Part shown: positions 17,514 through 25,496 of the stretch, piece after piece | Layout: each line of letters opens with the position of its first letter | How positions within the stretch are numbered: position 1 is the stretch's first letter | Assembly (NCBI RefSeq): GCF_900101345.1 | Contig: NZ_FMUX01000006.1 | Location: forward strand, 220,376 to 284,375 | Reading direction: 5' to 3' | DNA from: Desulfoluna spongiiphila | GTDB taxonomy: Bacteria; Desulfobacterota; Desulfobacteria; Desulfobacterales; Desulfolunaceae | DNA length: 64,000 bases | Made by a program: the position numbers and the translations under genes | The notes under the pieces: model-generated | The model's input: the letters and a program-made list of their open reading frames with translations, nothing else | Told to the model about the DNA's origin: nothing | Database searches by the model: none

Positions 17514-18308
17514 TTATCTGGTTCGGGCTTTATAAGCTCGGGTCTGGTCGCCGATGATGTTGGGGAGTTCCGGGTTTTCCAAGTTGGTTTCGATGAGGCG
17601 TTCAAAGGCGCTGCCGATGACCACGCCGTCGGCAAAGCGGGCGATGGCACCCACGTCGTCCGGGGTGGAGATGCCGAAGCCTACGCAGACGGGGACGGGG
17701 CTCAGGGCCTTTACACGGTCATAGAGGGCTTCCACGGCTCCGGCGTCGAGGCCGCCGCTGCCGGTGACTCCCACCATGGAGATGAGGTAGAGAAAGCCCG
17801 AGGCGGCGCCTGCGACCATGGGGGCCCGCTGGCCGTCCGTGGTGGGGGCCATGAGCCGGATGAGGCTCAGGGCTTGTGCTTCAAGGGCGCGGTTCAGCTC
17901 ATCAGACTCTTCGGGGGGCATGTCCACCACAAGGACCCCGTCGGCACCGGCCTTGGCTGCGCTTCGGGCAAAGGCTTCGTAGCCGAAGGCGAGCAGGGGA
18001 TTGGTGTAGGAGAAGAGGATCACGGGGATGTCCGTAAAGCCCCGGATAGCTTCTACCAGCTTTAAGATGCGCCTCACCGTGGCCCCGTTTTTTAGGGCGC
18101 GTTCGGACGAACGCTGGATCACCGGGCCGTCGGCCGTGGGGTCGGAAAAGGGAATCCCCAGTTCCAGGACATCGAGGCCTGCCTCGCACATCTCTTTGAT
18201 AAGGGCCAGGGAGGTGTCGTAGTCCGGGTCACAGGCCGTGACAAATCCCACCAGGGCCTTTTCGCCTTTTTCTTTCAGTTTCTTGAATCGATCGTCAATC
18301 CGTTTCAT
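17514..18308 (-). CDS. trpA: Tryptophan synthase alpha chain
   Basis: A 264-residue TIM-barrel enzyme that cleaves indole-3-glycerol phosphate to indole and glyceraldehyde-3-phosphate, with indole channelled to TrpB. Diagnostic motifs are LELGIPFSDPTADGPVIQ (with the catalytic Asp of loop 2), the catalytic Glu region before it, and GFGISTPDDV near the phosphate site. The start ATG at 18308 overlaps the trpB stop by one base (TAATG) with GGAGGGG just upstream, so the longer open frame to 18482 is rejected. It is the last gene of the operon. Confidence 0.96.
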   Translation of the reverse strand: MKRIDDRFKKLKEKGEKALVGFVTACDPDYDTSLALIKEMCEAGLDVLELGIPFSDPTADGPVIQRSSERALKNGATVRRILKLVEAIRGFTDIPVILFSYTNPLLAFGYEAFARSAAKAGADGVLVVDMPPEESDELNRALEAQALSLIRLMAPTTDGQRAPMVAGAASGFLYLISMVGVTGSGGLDAGAVEALYDRVKALSPVPVCVGFGISTPDDVGAIARFADGVVIGSAFERLIETNLENPELPNIIGDQTRAYKARTR

Positions 18309-19513
18309 TACATCCCCTCCCGTTTCGCATCGTAGTCGGCCACGCTGGCCATGTCTTTGTCTCCCCTGCCGGACAGGTTGATGACCACCACCTTGTCTTT
18401 GCTCATCTCCCCTGCCTTTCGGATGCCCATGGCCAGGGCATGGGAACTCTCCAGGGCCGGGATGATCCCTTCCAGTTTGCACATGGTTTTAAAGGCGCGT
18501 ACCGCCTCCTCGTCCGTGGCCGAGTCGTAGGTGACCCGTCCGGTCTCCTTGAACAGGGCGTGCTCCGGCCCTACCCCGGGGTAGTCCAGTCCGGCGGAGA
18601 CGGAGTGGGCTTCGAGGATCTGGCCGTCGTCATTCTGGAGCACGTAGCTCTTGGAACCGTGGAGGACTCCCACGGTGCCTTTGCTCAGGGTGGCCGCGTG
18701 TTTGTCGGTGTCGATGCCTTCCCCTGCCGCTTCCACGCCGAGGAGGGCCACATCCGGTTCCTCCACAAAGGGGTGAAAGATGCCCATGGCGTTGGAGCCT
18801 CCCCCGATGCAGGCCACGATGAGGTCGGGCAGGCGCCCTTCGGCTTCCCGGATCTGGCTGCGGGTCTCCAGGCCGATGATCCGCTGAAAATCCCGGACCA
18901 TGCTGGGGTAGGGGTGGGGACCGGCCACGGAGCCGATGACGTAAAAGGTGTCTTCCACGGTGGAGGACCAGTGGCGCATGGCCTCGTTCATGGCGTCTTT
19001 CAGGGTCCCCGATCCCGAGGAGACCGAGACCACTTCGGCCCCCAGCAATTCCATGCGGCGGACGTTGGGGGCCTGGCGTCTGATGTCCTCTTCCCCCATG
19101 AAGACGGTGCAGTCCATGCCGAAGAGGGCCGCGGTGGTGGCCGTTGCCACCCCGTGCTGGCCAGCTCCGGTTTCGGCGATGAGCCGTTTTTTACCCATCC
19201 ACTTGGCCAGAAGGGCCTGTCCCACGGTGTTGTTGATTTTGTGGGCCCCGGTGTGGGCCAGGTCTTCCCGTTTTAAATAGATGCGGGCACCTCCCGCGTG
19301 TTCTGTGAGGCGTCGCGCAAAAAAGAGGGGGGTGGGGCGGCCCACGTACGTGGCAAGAAGGGTGTCCAGCTCTTTTTGGAAGGCCGCGTCCTTGATGACC
19401 TTTTCGTAACCCTCCCGCAGTTCCAGAAGGGCGCTCATGAGGGTTTCACCGGCGTACATGCCGCCGAAGGGGCCGAAATGGCCCAGGTTATTGGGGGGAT
19501 TTTGGTTCGTCAT
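18308..19513 (-). CDS. trpB: Tryptophan synthase beta chain
   Basis: A 401-residue PLP enzyme that condenses indole with serine to tryptophan. It has the PLP lysine in HTGAHKINN, the phosphate-binding GGGSNAMG loop and the C-terminal SGRGDKD motif. It is the standard (type 1) TrpB length and sequence. The start ATG 19513 lies inside the end of trpF (26-base overlap), with GGAG ten bases upstream, indicating coupled translation. Confidence 0.97.
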   Translation of the reverse strand: MTNQNPPNNLGHFGPFGGMYAGETLMSALLELREGYEKVIKDAAFQKELDTLLATYVGRPTPLFFARRLTEHAGGARIYLKREDLAHTGAHKINNTVGQALLAKWMGKKRLIAETGAGQHGVATATTAALFGMDCTVFMGEEDIRRQAPNVRRMELLGAEVVSVSSGSGTLKDAMNEAMRHWSSTVEDTFYVIGSVAGPHPYPSMVRDFQRIIGLETRSQIREAEGRLPDLIVACIGGGSNAMGIFHPFVEEPDVALLGVEAAGEGIDTDKHAATLSKGTVGVLHGSKSYVLQNDDGQILEAHSVSAGLDYPGVGPEHALFKETGRVTYDSATDEEAVRAFKTMCKLEGIIPALESSHALAMGIRKAGEMSKDKVVVINLSGRGDKDMASVADYDAKREGM

Positions 19514-20168
19514 GGGTAAAAGGCTCCTTTATGGGACCGGGGACCTGGCATTGGCCCACGATCCGTATGAATTTTTGTATTTTATCAAAGGATTTTTTTC
19601 CGGGTTCCGTCTCTACGCCGGAGCTCACATCCACCCCGTCGGGCCGGAAGCGCCGGATGATATCGGCTACGCTGTCAGGGCCCAGGCCCCCGGCAATGAC
19701 CAGGGGGCTGCGACGGGGAAGGGGCGGGGTCTCATCCCCCCAGGCCAGGGCGTTTCCCCCGGGAAGAACCCCCTTGCCCCATTCCACCAGGGCCGTGGCC
19801 GACGGGTACGCCGAAGCGCGTTCCATGAGCGGCGGGGCGGTGACGTAAAAGGCCTTGAGCACGGCAAGGCCCTGGTCGTGAAGGGCCGCCGCCAGCTCCG
19901 GTGGTTCGTTGCCGTGGAGCTGCACCGTCGAAAGCCCCGCCGTTTCGGAAACGGCCATGATGGTTTCAAAGGATGCGTCCACAAAGACCCCCACCGAGGC
20001 CACCTCGGGCGGCAACTTCCGGGTGATCTCCCGTGCCTGCAGCGGACTCACGTTGCGCGGGCTCTTCGGAAAAAAGACCAGGCCCACGGCATGGGCCCCG
20101 GCCTCCGCGCAAAAGGCCGCCTCGGAAGGGGCGGTCAGGCCGCAGATTTTGATGCGAGGGGTGTGCAT
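19488..20168 (-). CDS. trpF: Phosphoribosylanthranilate isomerase
   Basis: A 226-residue TIM barrel catalysing the Amadori rearrangement of phosphoribosylanthranilate. The hallmark KICGLT lies at the N-terminus, QLHGNE in the middle and GVDVSSGVE near the phosphate site. I place the start at ATG 20168 because it is preceded by GGAAAACACC, the same context as trpE; an in-frame ATG 12 bases earlier lacks a ribosome site. The C-terminus ([14 protein letters not shown]) is extended across the trpB start region. Confidence 0.94.
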   Translation of the reverse strand: MHTPRIKICGLTAPSEAAFCAEAGAHAVGLVFFPKSPRNVSPLQAREITRKLPPEVASVGVFVDASFETIMAVSETAGLSTVQLHGNEPPELAAALHDQGLAVLKAFYVTAPPLMERASAYPSATALVEWGKGVLPGGNALAWGDETPPLPRRSPLVIAGGLGPDSVADIIRRFRPDGVDVSSGVETEPGKKSFDKIQKFIRIVGQCQVPGPIKEPFTHDEPKSPQ

Positions 20169-20186
20169 GGTGTTTTCCATTGTAAC

Positions 20187-20322
20187 AGTTCAGTTCAAAA
20201 TTGCCTTCGACGGCCAAGTTTAAAGAAAAAATGACAAACAGGCCTTTGTCCCCTGGAGCGCCGCACTCCTGTGCGGCACGTGTAACGACAGGCTGAAAAG
20301 CCGCGCCGGAGTGCGGCGCTCC
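20187..20322. repeat. Decayed repeat plus 15-bp perfect inverted repeat between trpC and trpF
   Basis: Remnants of the interspersed repeat (CAGTTCAG, AAGTTTAAAG, GACAAACAGG) are followed by a perfect inverted repeat GGAGCGCCGCACTCC (20255-20269) / GGAGTGCGGCGCTCC (20308-20322) with a second nested GTGCGGC/GCCGCG pairing in the loop. It lies within the trp operon, so it will be transcribed as a long hairpin between trpC and trpF. Confidence 0.75.
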
Positions 20323-20337
20323 GTTCCGGTCGATCTT

Positions 20338-21129
20338 TTACCCTTCATCCTTCACGTTACACCACGACCGGAGCAACCCAACGGAGTCCTCGGCCCTTAC
20401 CAGGCTCTCCCCGACGAGAAACGATGAAATCCCCGCCTTCAGGTGGCGCCGAATGTCCTCGGTGTCTTTGATGCCCGAGGCTGCCACCACCGTGGTGCCG
20501 GAAGGCAGGTATTCACTCAATCGCCCGGCCCGGGTGATGTCTGTGTCAAAGCTTTTCAGGTTGCGGTTGTTGATGCCCACCAGGGGCGGGGCAAAGGGGG
20601 CCACCTTTTTGATATCGGCCTCGTCAAAGACCTCCACCAGGGCTTCTAAACGGAGCTCCGAGGCCAGAGCCATGAAGTCCCCCAGCTGCGAGGGCTCGAG
20701 GATCCGGGCGATGAGGAGCACGGCGTCGGCCCCAGCCGCGGCGGTTTCGTAGAGTTGGTACGGGTCCACAATGAATTCTTTTCTCAGTACGGGAAGGGTG
20801 ATCGCTTTTCGGGCGGCCTTAAGGTCTTCAAGACTTCCTTTGAAAAATTTTCCTTCCGTCAGCACGCTCAAGGCCGCCGCGCCCCCTTCTTCGTAACGCC
20901 TGGCTGTCTTTGCCGCGTCAAGGTCAAGGGCAATGTCCCCCTTGGAGGGCGAGGCCCGCTTCACCTCAGCGATTACCGCCACGGGTTTTGCTTCCAGGGC
21001 CTTTCGGAAGGGCCGCACCACCCGGGGCGCTTCAGCGGTGCGCCTCATGTCCGCCATGGAAACCGTTGCCTTGCTCTGCGCCACCACGCCTTTCACATGG
21101 GTGACGATGGTCTCTAAAAATCCGCTCAT
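20338..21129 (-). CDS. trpC: Indole-3-glycerol phosphate synthase
   Basis: A 263-residue monofunctional TIM barrel that closes the indole ring. Motifs: PVAVIAEVKRASPSKG (catalytic Lys and substrate loop), VLRKEFIVDPYQLYE, LVGINNRNLKSF and the late AASGI / FLVGESLV phosphate-binding segments. It is not fused to TrpF as in enteric bacteria. AAGGAA lies ten bases before ATG 21129. A full interspersed repeat separates it from trpD. Confidence 0.96.
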   Translation of the reverse strand: MSGFLETIVTHVKGVVAQSKATVSMADMRRTAEAPRVVRPFRKALEAKPVAVIAEVKRASPSKGDIALDLDAAKTARRYEEGGAAALSVLTEGKFFKGSLEDLKAARKAITLPVLRKEFIVDPYQLYETAAAGADAVLLIARILEPSQLGDFMALASELRLEALVEVFDEADIKKVAPFAPPLVGINNRNLKSFDTDITRAGRLSEYLPSGTTVVAASGIKDTEDIRRHLKAGISSFLVGESLVRAEDSVGLLRSWCNVKDEG

Positions 21130-21161
21130 ATTTTTGAATTCCTTATGGCTTCGGTTTTCCT

Positions 21162-21303
21162 GCCGGAGGCTAAGCCTTTATAACATTTGATAAACGGGTT
21201 CGGGCCAATCAAAATTAAAGGCGAATGTGATTTTCCCCGAGGAACGAGGGGGAAAGCGCATTCGCTACCTGCTTTCAAGGTGGTACACCTTGCCGCCGGA
21301 GGC
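21162..21303 (+). repeat. Interspersed multi-hairpin repeat, copy between trpD and trpC
   Basis: It runs from GCCGGAGGC to GCCGCCGGAGGC with GCGAATG...CATTCGC around TTCCCC...GGGGGAA and a right-end hairpin in which CAAGGTG pairs with CACCTTG. Compared with copy 2 (CGAGGTG/CACCTCG) both stem arms changed together, which preserves pairing. Confidence 0.88.
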
Positions 21304-21326
21304 ATCGCTTTTGTTTTTTTCTGCGC

Positions 21327-22343
21327 CTATGCGTTTTCGGTAGTATAACGCGCCAGGCCCTCCAGTTTGGCCATGGCGTTACCGGAGTCGATGGCCTCTT
21401 CGGCGAGGAAGATACCGTCCCTTAGGGTGTCGGCTTTGTCGGCTGCCATGAGGGCGGCCCCGGCGTTGATGAGGATGACGTTGCGTTTGGGTCCGCGCTC
21501 GTCGCCTGTGAGGATGTCCCGGACGATACGGGCGTTTACTTCCGGGGTGCCGCCTTTGAGGGCTTCGGGGGGCGCCAGCTCGCCGAAGTAGTCCGTGGGG
21601 TCGATGTCCGTGGTGCGGATAAGCTCGTTGTTGAGTTCGGTGACCCGGGTGGGGGCGCAGACGCTGATTTCATCCAAGCCGTCGTGGCCGTGGACCACCA
21701 GGGCGCGTCGGCTGCCCAAAAGGCGCAGGGCCTCTGCGAACATCTCGGTGAGCTGGGGGGCGTAGACCCCCAAAAGCTGGCGGGAGGCCCCGGCCGGGTT
21801 GGTGAGGGGCCCCACCATGTTGAAGATGCTTCGAAGGCCCGTCTCTTTGCGTGCGGGGGCCGCGTATCGCATGGCGCCGTGGAAGGTGGGTGCAAAGAGA
21901 AAGCCGATGCCCACTTCGGCGATGGCCTCTTCCACCACGTCCGGGGAGACGCTCAGGTCGACGCCCAGGGCTTCCAGGACATCGGCGCTGCCGCAGGTGC
22001 TGGAGACGCTGCGGTTGCCGTGTTTTGCCACGGTGACGCCCCCTGCGGCCACCACAAAGGCGGTGACCGTGGAGATGTTGAAGGTGGACAGGCCGTCCCC
22101 GCCGGTGCCGCAGGTGTCGAAGCAGGCGCCGCCCGCGTGGATGCGTGTGGCACTTTTCCGCATGGCCCGGGCGGCCCCGGCCAGCTCTTCAAAGGTCTCG
22201 CCTTTGGCGGCGAGTCCGGCCATGAGGGCACCGATCTGTGCGTTGGTGGCCCGCCCTGCAAGGATCTCTTCCATGGCGTCGGCCATGGTGGCCTCGTAAA
22301 GGTTTTCTCCTGCCACGATTTTTTTCAGGATGTCGCTGAACAT
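21327..22343 (-). CDS. trpD: Anthranilate phosphoribosyltransferase
   Basis: A 338-residue enzyme transferring phosphoribose from PRPP to anthranilate. Motifs: the GTGGDGLSTFNIST PRPP-binding loop, AKHGNRSVSS and the Mg-binding DE pair region (GLDEISVCAPT). It is separate from TrpG, unlike the enteric fusion. The start ATG 22343 has GGAGG eight bases upstream; the longer open frame to 22397 lacks a ribosome site. Confidence 0.96.
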   Translation of the reverse strand: MFSDILKKIVAGENLYEATMADAMEEILAGRATNAQIGALMAGLAAKGETFEELAGAARAMRKSATRIHAGGACFDTCGTGGDGLSTFNISTVTAFVVAAGGVTVAKHGNRSVSSTCGSADVLEALGVDLSVSPDVVEEAIAEVGIGFLFAPTFHGAMRYAAPARKETGLRSIFNMVGPLTNPAGASRQLLGVYAPQLTEMFAEALRLLGSRRALVVHGHDGLDEISVCAPTRVTELNNELIRTTDIDPTDYFGELAPPEALKGGTPEVNARIVRDILTGDERGPKRNVILINAGAALMAADKADTLRDGIFLAEEAIDSGNAMAKLEGLARYTTENA

Positions 22344-22487
22344 GTTCACTCCTCCAGGTTCGTGAATGTGGCAACCCTTGTTGTCCGGTTTTGTCACATT
22401 CCCTTACGGGCTGTGCCCGTGGAAATTGGTTTTTATGCTCTGTCTGTCAACTGGTTCAAACGCTTTGCCGTAGGCCGTACGGGGGGT

Positions 22488-23057
22488 TCAGCCGGTGCAT
22501 TTGATAAAATTGCGGATGAGCCGTTTGCCCGTGGTGGTCATGATGGATTCCGGGTGAAACTGGATCCCCTCGGTGGGGTGCGTTTTGTGCCGGATTCCCA
22601 TGATTTCGCCGTCATCGGTGCGGGCTGTGACCAGGAGCTCATCGGGCAGGCTCGCCTCTTCCACGGCCAGGGAGTGGTAGCGCATGGCTTTCATGGGGGA
22701 TGCGATGCCGGAGAAGATGCCTTCGCCGTCGGTGGCAACCTTCGAGACCTTGCCGTGCATCACGGCCTTGGCGCGGATGATGGTGCCCCCGAAGGCCTCG
22801 GCAATGCTCTGGTGGCCAAGGCAGACTCCCAGCACCGGTACCTTCCCTGAAAAGGCCCGGATGGCGTCCATGGAGACCCCGGCGGACACGGGCCGTCCAG
22901 GTCCGGGGGAGATGACGATCCCAGCAGGGGAGAGGGCTGCAATCTCCTCAACGGTCACCGCGTTGTTGCGGTACACCGTCACCTCGGCGCCCCCCATCTC
23001 CAGGTACTGAACGAGGTTGTAAGTAAACGAATCAAAATTATCGATCATCAGAATCAT
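22488..23057 (-). CDS. trpG: Anthranilate synthase glutaminase subunit
   Basis: A 189-residue class I glutamine amidotransferase that supplies ammonia to TrpE. It has the N-terminal MILMIDNFDSFTYNLVQY, the nucleophile in VLGVCLGHQ, and the His-x-Glu pair in IQFHPES. AGGTGA lies 7 bases upstream of ATG 23057. It could also serve PabB, as in some bacteria, but its place after trpE argues for anthranilate synthesis. The trpG-trpD spacer of about 145 bases contains a weak GAATGTG/CACATTC pairing that may be a decayed repeat. Confidence 0.95.
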   Translation of the reverse strand: MILMIDNFDSFTYNLVQYLEMGGAEVTVYRNNAVTVEEIAALSPAGIVISPGPGRPVSAGVSMDAIRAFSGKVPVLGVCLGHQSIAEAFGGTIIRAKAVMHGKVSKVATDGEGIFSGIASPMKAMRYHSLAVEEASLPDELLVTARTDDGEIMGIRHKTHPTEGIQFHPESIMTTTGKRLIRNFIKCTG

Positions 23058-23139
23058 GGTGTGTCACCTGTGTTCGGAAAAAACGTTAAGAGCGTTTCCT
23101 GTTCATACGGTTGCCCTCCGCGGGCGCATTCGTGAACCC

Positions 23140-24618
23140 TCAGCCCCTGGTTGCAAGCATGAGGGCTTTTTCGATGGCCATGGCCTTGTTGACGGTCTCC
23201 TGTCTCTCGGTTTCCGGGTCGGAGTCGGCCACGATGCCGGCTCCGGCGCGGACGGTGAGGGTGTCCCCTTCGATGACGGCGGTGCGGATGGTGATGGCAA
23301 GGTCCATGTTGCCGCTGAAGGAGACGTAGCCCACGGCGCCACCGTAGGGCCCCCTGGGGGATTCTTCCAGCTCGGCGATGATCTCCATGGCCCGGACCTT
23401 GGGGGCGCCGGAGAGGGTGCCTGCCGGAAAGGTGGCCTCCACCAGGTCGAAGGCGTCGAGGCCCGGTTTGAGGTCGCAGCAGATGTTGGAGACGAGGTGC
23501 ATGACGTGGGAGTAGCGCTCCACCACCATGAGGTCCGTGACCTGGACGGTGCCGGTGGTGGCCACGCGGCCCAGGTCGTTGCGGCCCAGGTCCACCAGCA
23601 TGAGGTGTTCGGCCCGCTCTTTTTCGTCTTTTAAAAGGTCGTCGGCCAGCCGTCGGTCCTCCTGCTGGGTGGTGCCCCGGGGGCGGGTCCCGGCGATGGG
23701 ACGGACGGTTGCCGTGCCCTGTTCCAGGCGTACCATGACCTCCGGAGAGGAGCCCACCAGGCAGGTGCCCCCCAGGTTCATGAAGTAGAGGTAGGGTGAG
23801 GGGTTGACGTAGCGCTGGGCCCTGTAGAGCTCCACGGGGCAGGGAGGAGCCTTGCAGGTAAAGGGCTGGGAGATGACGGCCTGGATGATTTCGCCTTCGA
23901 AGATGGCCTCCCGTGTTTTTGCCACCTTGGCCCGGAAGTCCTCATCGGAGATGACGGGCAGGGGCACCAGGGGTGCTTCGGGTTTTTTGCCCGGGTTTTT
24001 GCCGTTGCCGTGCTCCACTTTATCCATCAGGGCGTCCAGGCGCTTTTTGCCGGATTCGTAGAGGGCCCCCATGTCCGGGCTGTCCTCTTTGAAGCAGAGC
24101 ACCATGGCCACCATGGTGTTGCGGATGTTGTCAAAAAGGATCATCTCATCGGCCAGGATGAAGTGGGCCAGGGGTTTGTCCTTCGGGTGGTCGTGGGGGA
24201 TGTTTTCAAAGAACGAGACCATCTCATAGGTCATGAATCCCGTGAGTCCGCCCTGGAAGCGGGGCAGCTCCGGGAGCTCTGCGGCCTTTAGTCCGGCCAT
24301 GAGTTCCCGGAGGACCGTTAAGGGGGCGCCGTGGTGGGCTGTTTTTGTGACGGTTTCCCCGGCCGTTGTCTCCACATGCTCGTGGAAGACCCGCACCTCC
24401 ATGCGCGCTGAAACACCGAGGAAGCTGAACCGGCCCCATCGCTCGCCTCCTTCCACGCTCTCCAGCAGAAAAAGGGGCGCATCCGGGGTATAGAAGCGTG
24501 TGAGAAGGGAGACCGGCGTCTCCATGTCGGCCAGGATTTCCCGGCAGAGGGGGATGACGTCGGCACGCTCACCCAGGGAGGTAAAGGCGTCGCGTGAGGG
24601 GAATTCTGTGAGAAACAT
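23140..24618 (-). CDS. trpE: Anthranilate synthase component I
   Basis: A 492-residue chorismate-utilising enzyme converting chorismate to anthranilate with TrpG. It has the N-terminal tryptophan-feedback region (LLESVEGGERWGRFSFLG) and the C-terminal chorismate-binding core (PIAGTRPRG, LMLVDLGRNDLGRV, GTLSGAPKVRAMEII, YGGAVGYVSF, RAGAGIVADSDPE). I place the start at ATG 24618, preceded by AAGGAAAACACC; the in-frame TTG at 24633 is less likely. It is the first structural gene of the operon, controlled by the leader and terminators upstream. Confidence 0.96.
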   Translation of the reverse strand: MFLTEFPSRDAFTSLGERADVIPLCREILADMETPVSLLTRFYTPDAPLFLLESVEGGERWGRFSFLGVSARMEVRVFHEHVETTAGETVTKTAHHGAPLTVLRELMAGLKAAELPELPRFQGGLTGFMTYEMVSFFENIPHDHPKDKPLAHFILADEMILFDNIRNTMVAMVLCFKEDSPDMGALYESGKKRLDALMDKVEHGNGKNPGKKPEAPLVPLPVISDEDFRAKVAKTREAIFEGEIIQAVISQPFTCKAPPCPVELYRAQRYVNPSPYLYFMNLGGTCLVGSSPEVMVRLEQGTATVRPIAGTRPRGTTQQEDRRLADDLLKDEKERAEHLMLVDLGRNDLGRVATTGTVQVTDLMVVERYSHVMHLVSNICCDLKPGLDAFDLVEATFPAGTLSGAPKVRAMEIIAELEESPRGPYGGAVGYVSFSGNMDLAITIRTAVIEGDTLTVRAGAGIVADSDPETERQETVNKAMAIEKALMLATRG

Positions 24619-24713
24619 GGTGTTTTCCTTCAAGTGATGGCGTTTTCTTAGAAAAAAATGAACGATGCACGGTGATCTCGTTACCGACAGTCTTGCAGCC
24701 CCGGGTGCGGGAT

Positions 24714-24751
24714 AAAAAAAAGGGCCGGTAACGTCATTGCGTTCGGCCCTT
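24714..24751 (-). terminator. Second intrinsic terminator in the trp leader
   Basis: On the minus strand GGGCCG-AACG...CGTT-AC-CGGCCC forms a stem followed by eight T (24714-24721). It lies after the first terminator and before trpE. Its 5' arm (AAAGGGCCG) can instead pair with the 3' arm of the first terminator. Confidence 0.8.
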
Positions 24752-24752
24752 T

Positions 24753-24786
24753 AAAAAAAAAGGACCGTGAGGTGTGCTCACGGTCC
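24753..24786 (-). terminator. trp attenuator: trp attenuator terminator (3:4 hairpin)
   Basis: On the minus strand GGACCGTGAG-CACAC-CTCACGGTCC is a perfect 10-bp stem followed by nine T. An antiterminator is possible: ACGGTC, 9 codons after the Trp codons, can pair with GACCGT of the 5' arm, and CCC with GGG just beside it. In turn ACCCGT can pair with ACGGT when the ribosome does not stall. Confidence 0.88.
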
Positions 24787-24812
24787 CTGTCGGATTCAAT
24801 ATAAAGTGGTGT

Positions 24813-24911
24813 TCAGCAAGGCAAGGGGTGCGTGGGCAGACCGTTAAGACGGGTGCGCCACCACCAGCAGAAGGGTGCGGAAAGAGTGAATGTCTGATTG
24901 ACGTGTGCCAT
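24813..24911 (-). CDS. trpL: trp leader peptide with three consecutive Trp codons
   Basis: A 32-residue open frame read on the minus strand: MAHVNQTFTLSAPFCWWWRT and then RLNGLPTHPLPC. Trp codons 16-18 (plus-strand positions 24858-24866) are consecutive, as expected of a sensor for charged tRNA-Trp. AAGGA lies about 11 bases before the ATG. It lies between a strong promoter and two terminators upstream of trpE. Ribosome stalling at the Trp codons would cover the ACCCGT segment and favour antitermination. The length is roughly double the 14-residue enteric TrpL. Confidence 0.9.
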   Translation of the reverse strand: MAHVNQTFTLSAPFCWWWRTRLNGLPTHPLPC

Positions 24912-24945
24912 GCCGATGGGTTTCCTTAAAAAACAAACGTGTTTT

Positions 24946-24991
24946 GTGCATACGTTAAGGTCATCACCGGGATGTGGTTTTTTGTATGCAC
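24946..24991. promoter_or_regulatory. Inverted repeat in the trp 5' leader
   Basis: GTGCATAC (24946-24953) and GTATGCAC (24984-24991) are perfect 8-base inverted arms separated by 30 bases, between the trp promoter and TrpL. It may fold in the nascent leader RNA or be a protein site. I see no clear match to the TrpR operator. Confidence 0.45.
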
Positions 24992-25012
24992 TTTTTTAGT
25001 ATCGTTGCCGGA

Positions 25013-25041
25013 GTTATACACAGCAGCAGAAGGGGTGTCAA
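25013..25041 (-). promoter_or_regulatory. Sigma70 promoter of the trp operon
   Basis: The minus strand reads TTGACA (25036-25041), 17 bases, TATAAC (25013-25018). The -35 box is perfect and the -10 box matches five of six positions. Expected transcription start is near 25006, giving a leader of about 95 bases before TrpL. Confidence 0.85.
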
Positions 25042-25043
25042 GA

Positions 25044-25073
25044 AATGTTTCTGCGCACAGAAACATTTTTTTT
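25044..25073. promoter_or_regulatory. Perfect palindrome abutting the trp -35 box (operator or plus-strand terminator)
   Basis: AATGTTTCTG (25044-25053), CGCA loop, CAGAAACATT (25058-25067), then a run of T on the plus strand. It lies 2 bases upstream of the trp -35 box, a usual place for a regulator site. On the plus strand it also has the form of an intrinsic terminator, but no plus-strand gene ends here. Confidence 0.6.
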
Positions 25074-25092
25074 GGGATGCCCAAGCCTTGTG

Positions 25093-25121
25093 TTGAAATA
25101 AAAGGTAAATTTTGAGATAAT
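25093..25121 (+). promoter_or_regulatory. Candidate sigma70 promoter directed towards the glycogen operon
   Basis: TTGAAA (25093-25098), 17 bases, GATAAT (25116-25121), facing glgP and back-to-back with the trp promoter. It would give a long leader of about 370 bases before glgP. Confidence 0.55.
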
Positions 25122-25496
25122 CTGACAACTTGTATCGACGACTTCCAGCGCAACGGCGCATTCCACCCGTTCTAGGGTTTTCCCAGACAGCCCGGATCCC
25201 TTGACCATCCAAAGGTCGACCACGTGAGACCGGCACGCGTCATGTCAGGAAAACCAACCCAGATGATATGACATACCCAGGCTGCCCATCTTTAGGGTGC
25301 GGCCTTTTTCCCCGACAATTCGTTTGTTTTTTCCTGTTTGTGTCTTTTTTTTCCCTGCATTACCCCGCCGGGCGAGCCGGTGTTACAGGACCTGCGTGTC
25401 TCCGGCCGGTTTTCGCGTGATGTGACAGGCAGTTTTAAAAGCGCTTCGAGCGTTGGCCCCATGTCAAAGGTCTCGAGATGTTAACCCCCATTTTTT
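25122..25496. other. Long untranslated region upstream of glgP
   Basis: No gene recognised. It contains GGTCGACC near 25214-25221 and a T-rich tract near 25320-25350. If the promoter at 25093 is used this is a 5' leader; I find no match to a known riboswitch. Confidence 0.4.
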
